Made by a program: the position numbers and the translations under genes. From NCBI GenBank assembly GCA_023433965.1, contig JAEYTQ010000441.1:1-5584 (forward strand): DNA of 5,584 nucleotides, given 5' to 3'. Source of the DNA: Pseudomonadota bacterium (GTDB taxonomy: Bacteria > Pseudomonadota > Alphaproteobacteria > Rhizobiales > Xanthobacteraceae). Shown here one piece after another: positions 5,577 through 5,584 of this stretch. Each line of letters starts with the position of its first letter. Position 1 is the first letter of the stretch. The notes beneath the pieces were generated by a model that saw nothing but the letters and a program-made list of their open reading frames with translations, was not told the DNA's origin and searched no databases.

Positions 5577-5584
5577 TCGCATAA
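5577..5584. other. Sequencing index (i5) read into the contig end
   Basis: The last eight bases, TCGCATAA, follow directly after the i5-side adapter, where the index is read. Their reverse complement, TTATGCGA, is what I recall as Nextera XT index S522. The position is decisive; the index name is from memory. Confidence 0.85.

Overview
The window reads as high-GC alphaproteobacterial chromosome, most like Bradyrhizobium or a close relative. This rests on strong G/C bias at third codon positions, the gene families present, and a short motif in one intergenic region that I remember from Bradyrhizobium-type genomes. No gene here fixes the genus. The right-hand end looks like an untrimmed contig end: the last 41 bases (5544-5584) are sequencing adapter, not genome.

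Layout. (1) Positions 1-318, minus strand: the first 106 codons of a 2Fe-2S subunit of a molybdenum hydroxylase (isoquinoline 1-oxidoreductase alpha type), cut by the window edge. (2) Positions 319-655: a divergent intergenic region. It holds a stem-loop that can cover the Shine-Dalgarno of gene 1, and a cluster of inverted repeats ahead of gene 2. (3) Positions 656-2260, plus strand: a 534-residue B12-binding radical SAM protein of the DUF4070 type. (4) Positions 2265-3653, minus strand: a 462-residue DHA2-type (14-helix) MFS transporter, tail to tail with gene 2 and only 4 bp apart. (5) Positions 3654-4096: a 443-bp intergenic region with no convincing gene. (6) Positions 4097-5200, plus strand: a 367-residue ChaA/CAX-type calcium/proton antiporter. 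(7) Positions 5201-5355: a convergent spacer with a strong two-part hairpin. (8) Positions 5356-5543, minus strand: the C-terminus of an MBL-fold metallo-hydrolase, interrupted by one in-frame stop close to the adapter. (9) Positions 5544-5584: Nextera adapter plus an 8-base index.

The genes do not form one pathway or operon. Their strands run -, +, -, +, -, so each is probably its own transcription unit or belongs to one that continues outside the window. I see no CRISPR array, defence island, prophage, insertion sequence, tRNA or rRNA. I found no convincing new multi-gene system. The points most worth attention are the adapter contamination and the suspect stop beside it, the hairpin covering the ribosome binding site of the 2Fe-2S gene, the structured leader of the radical SAM gene, and that gene's unknown substrate.
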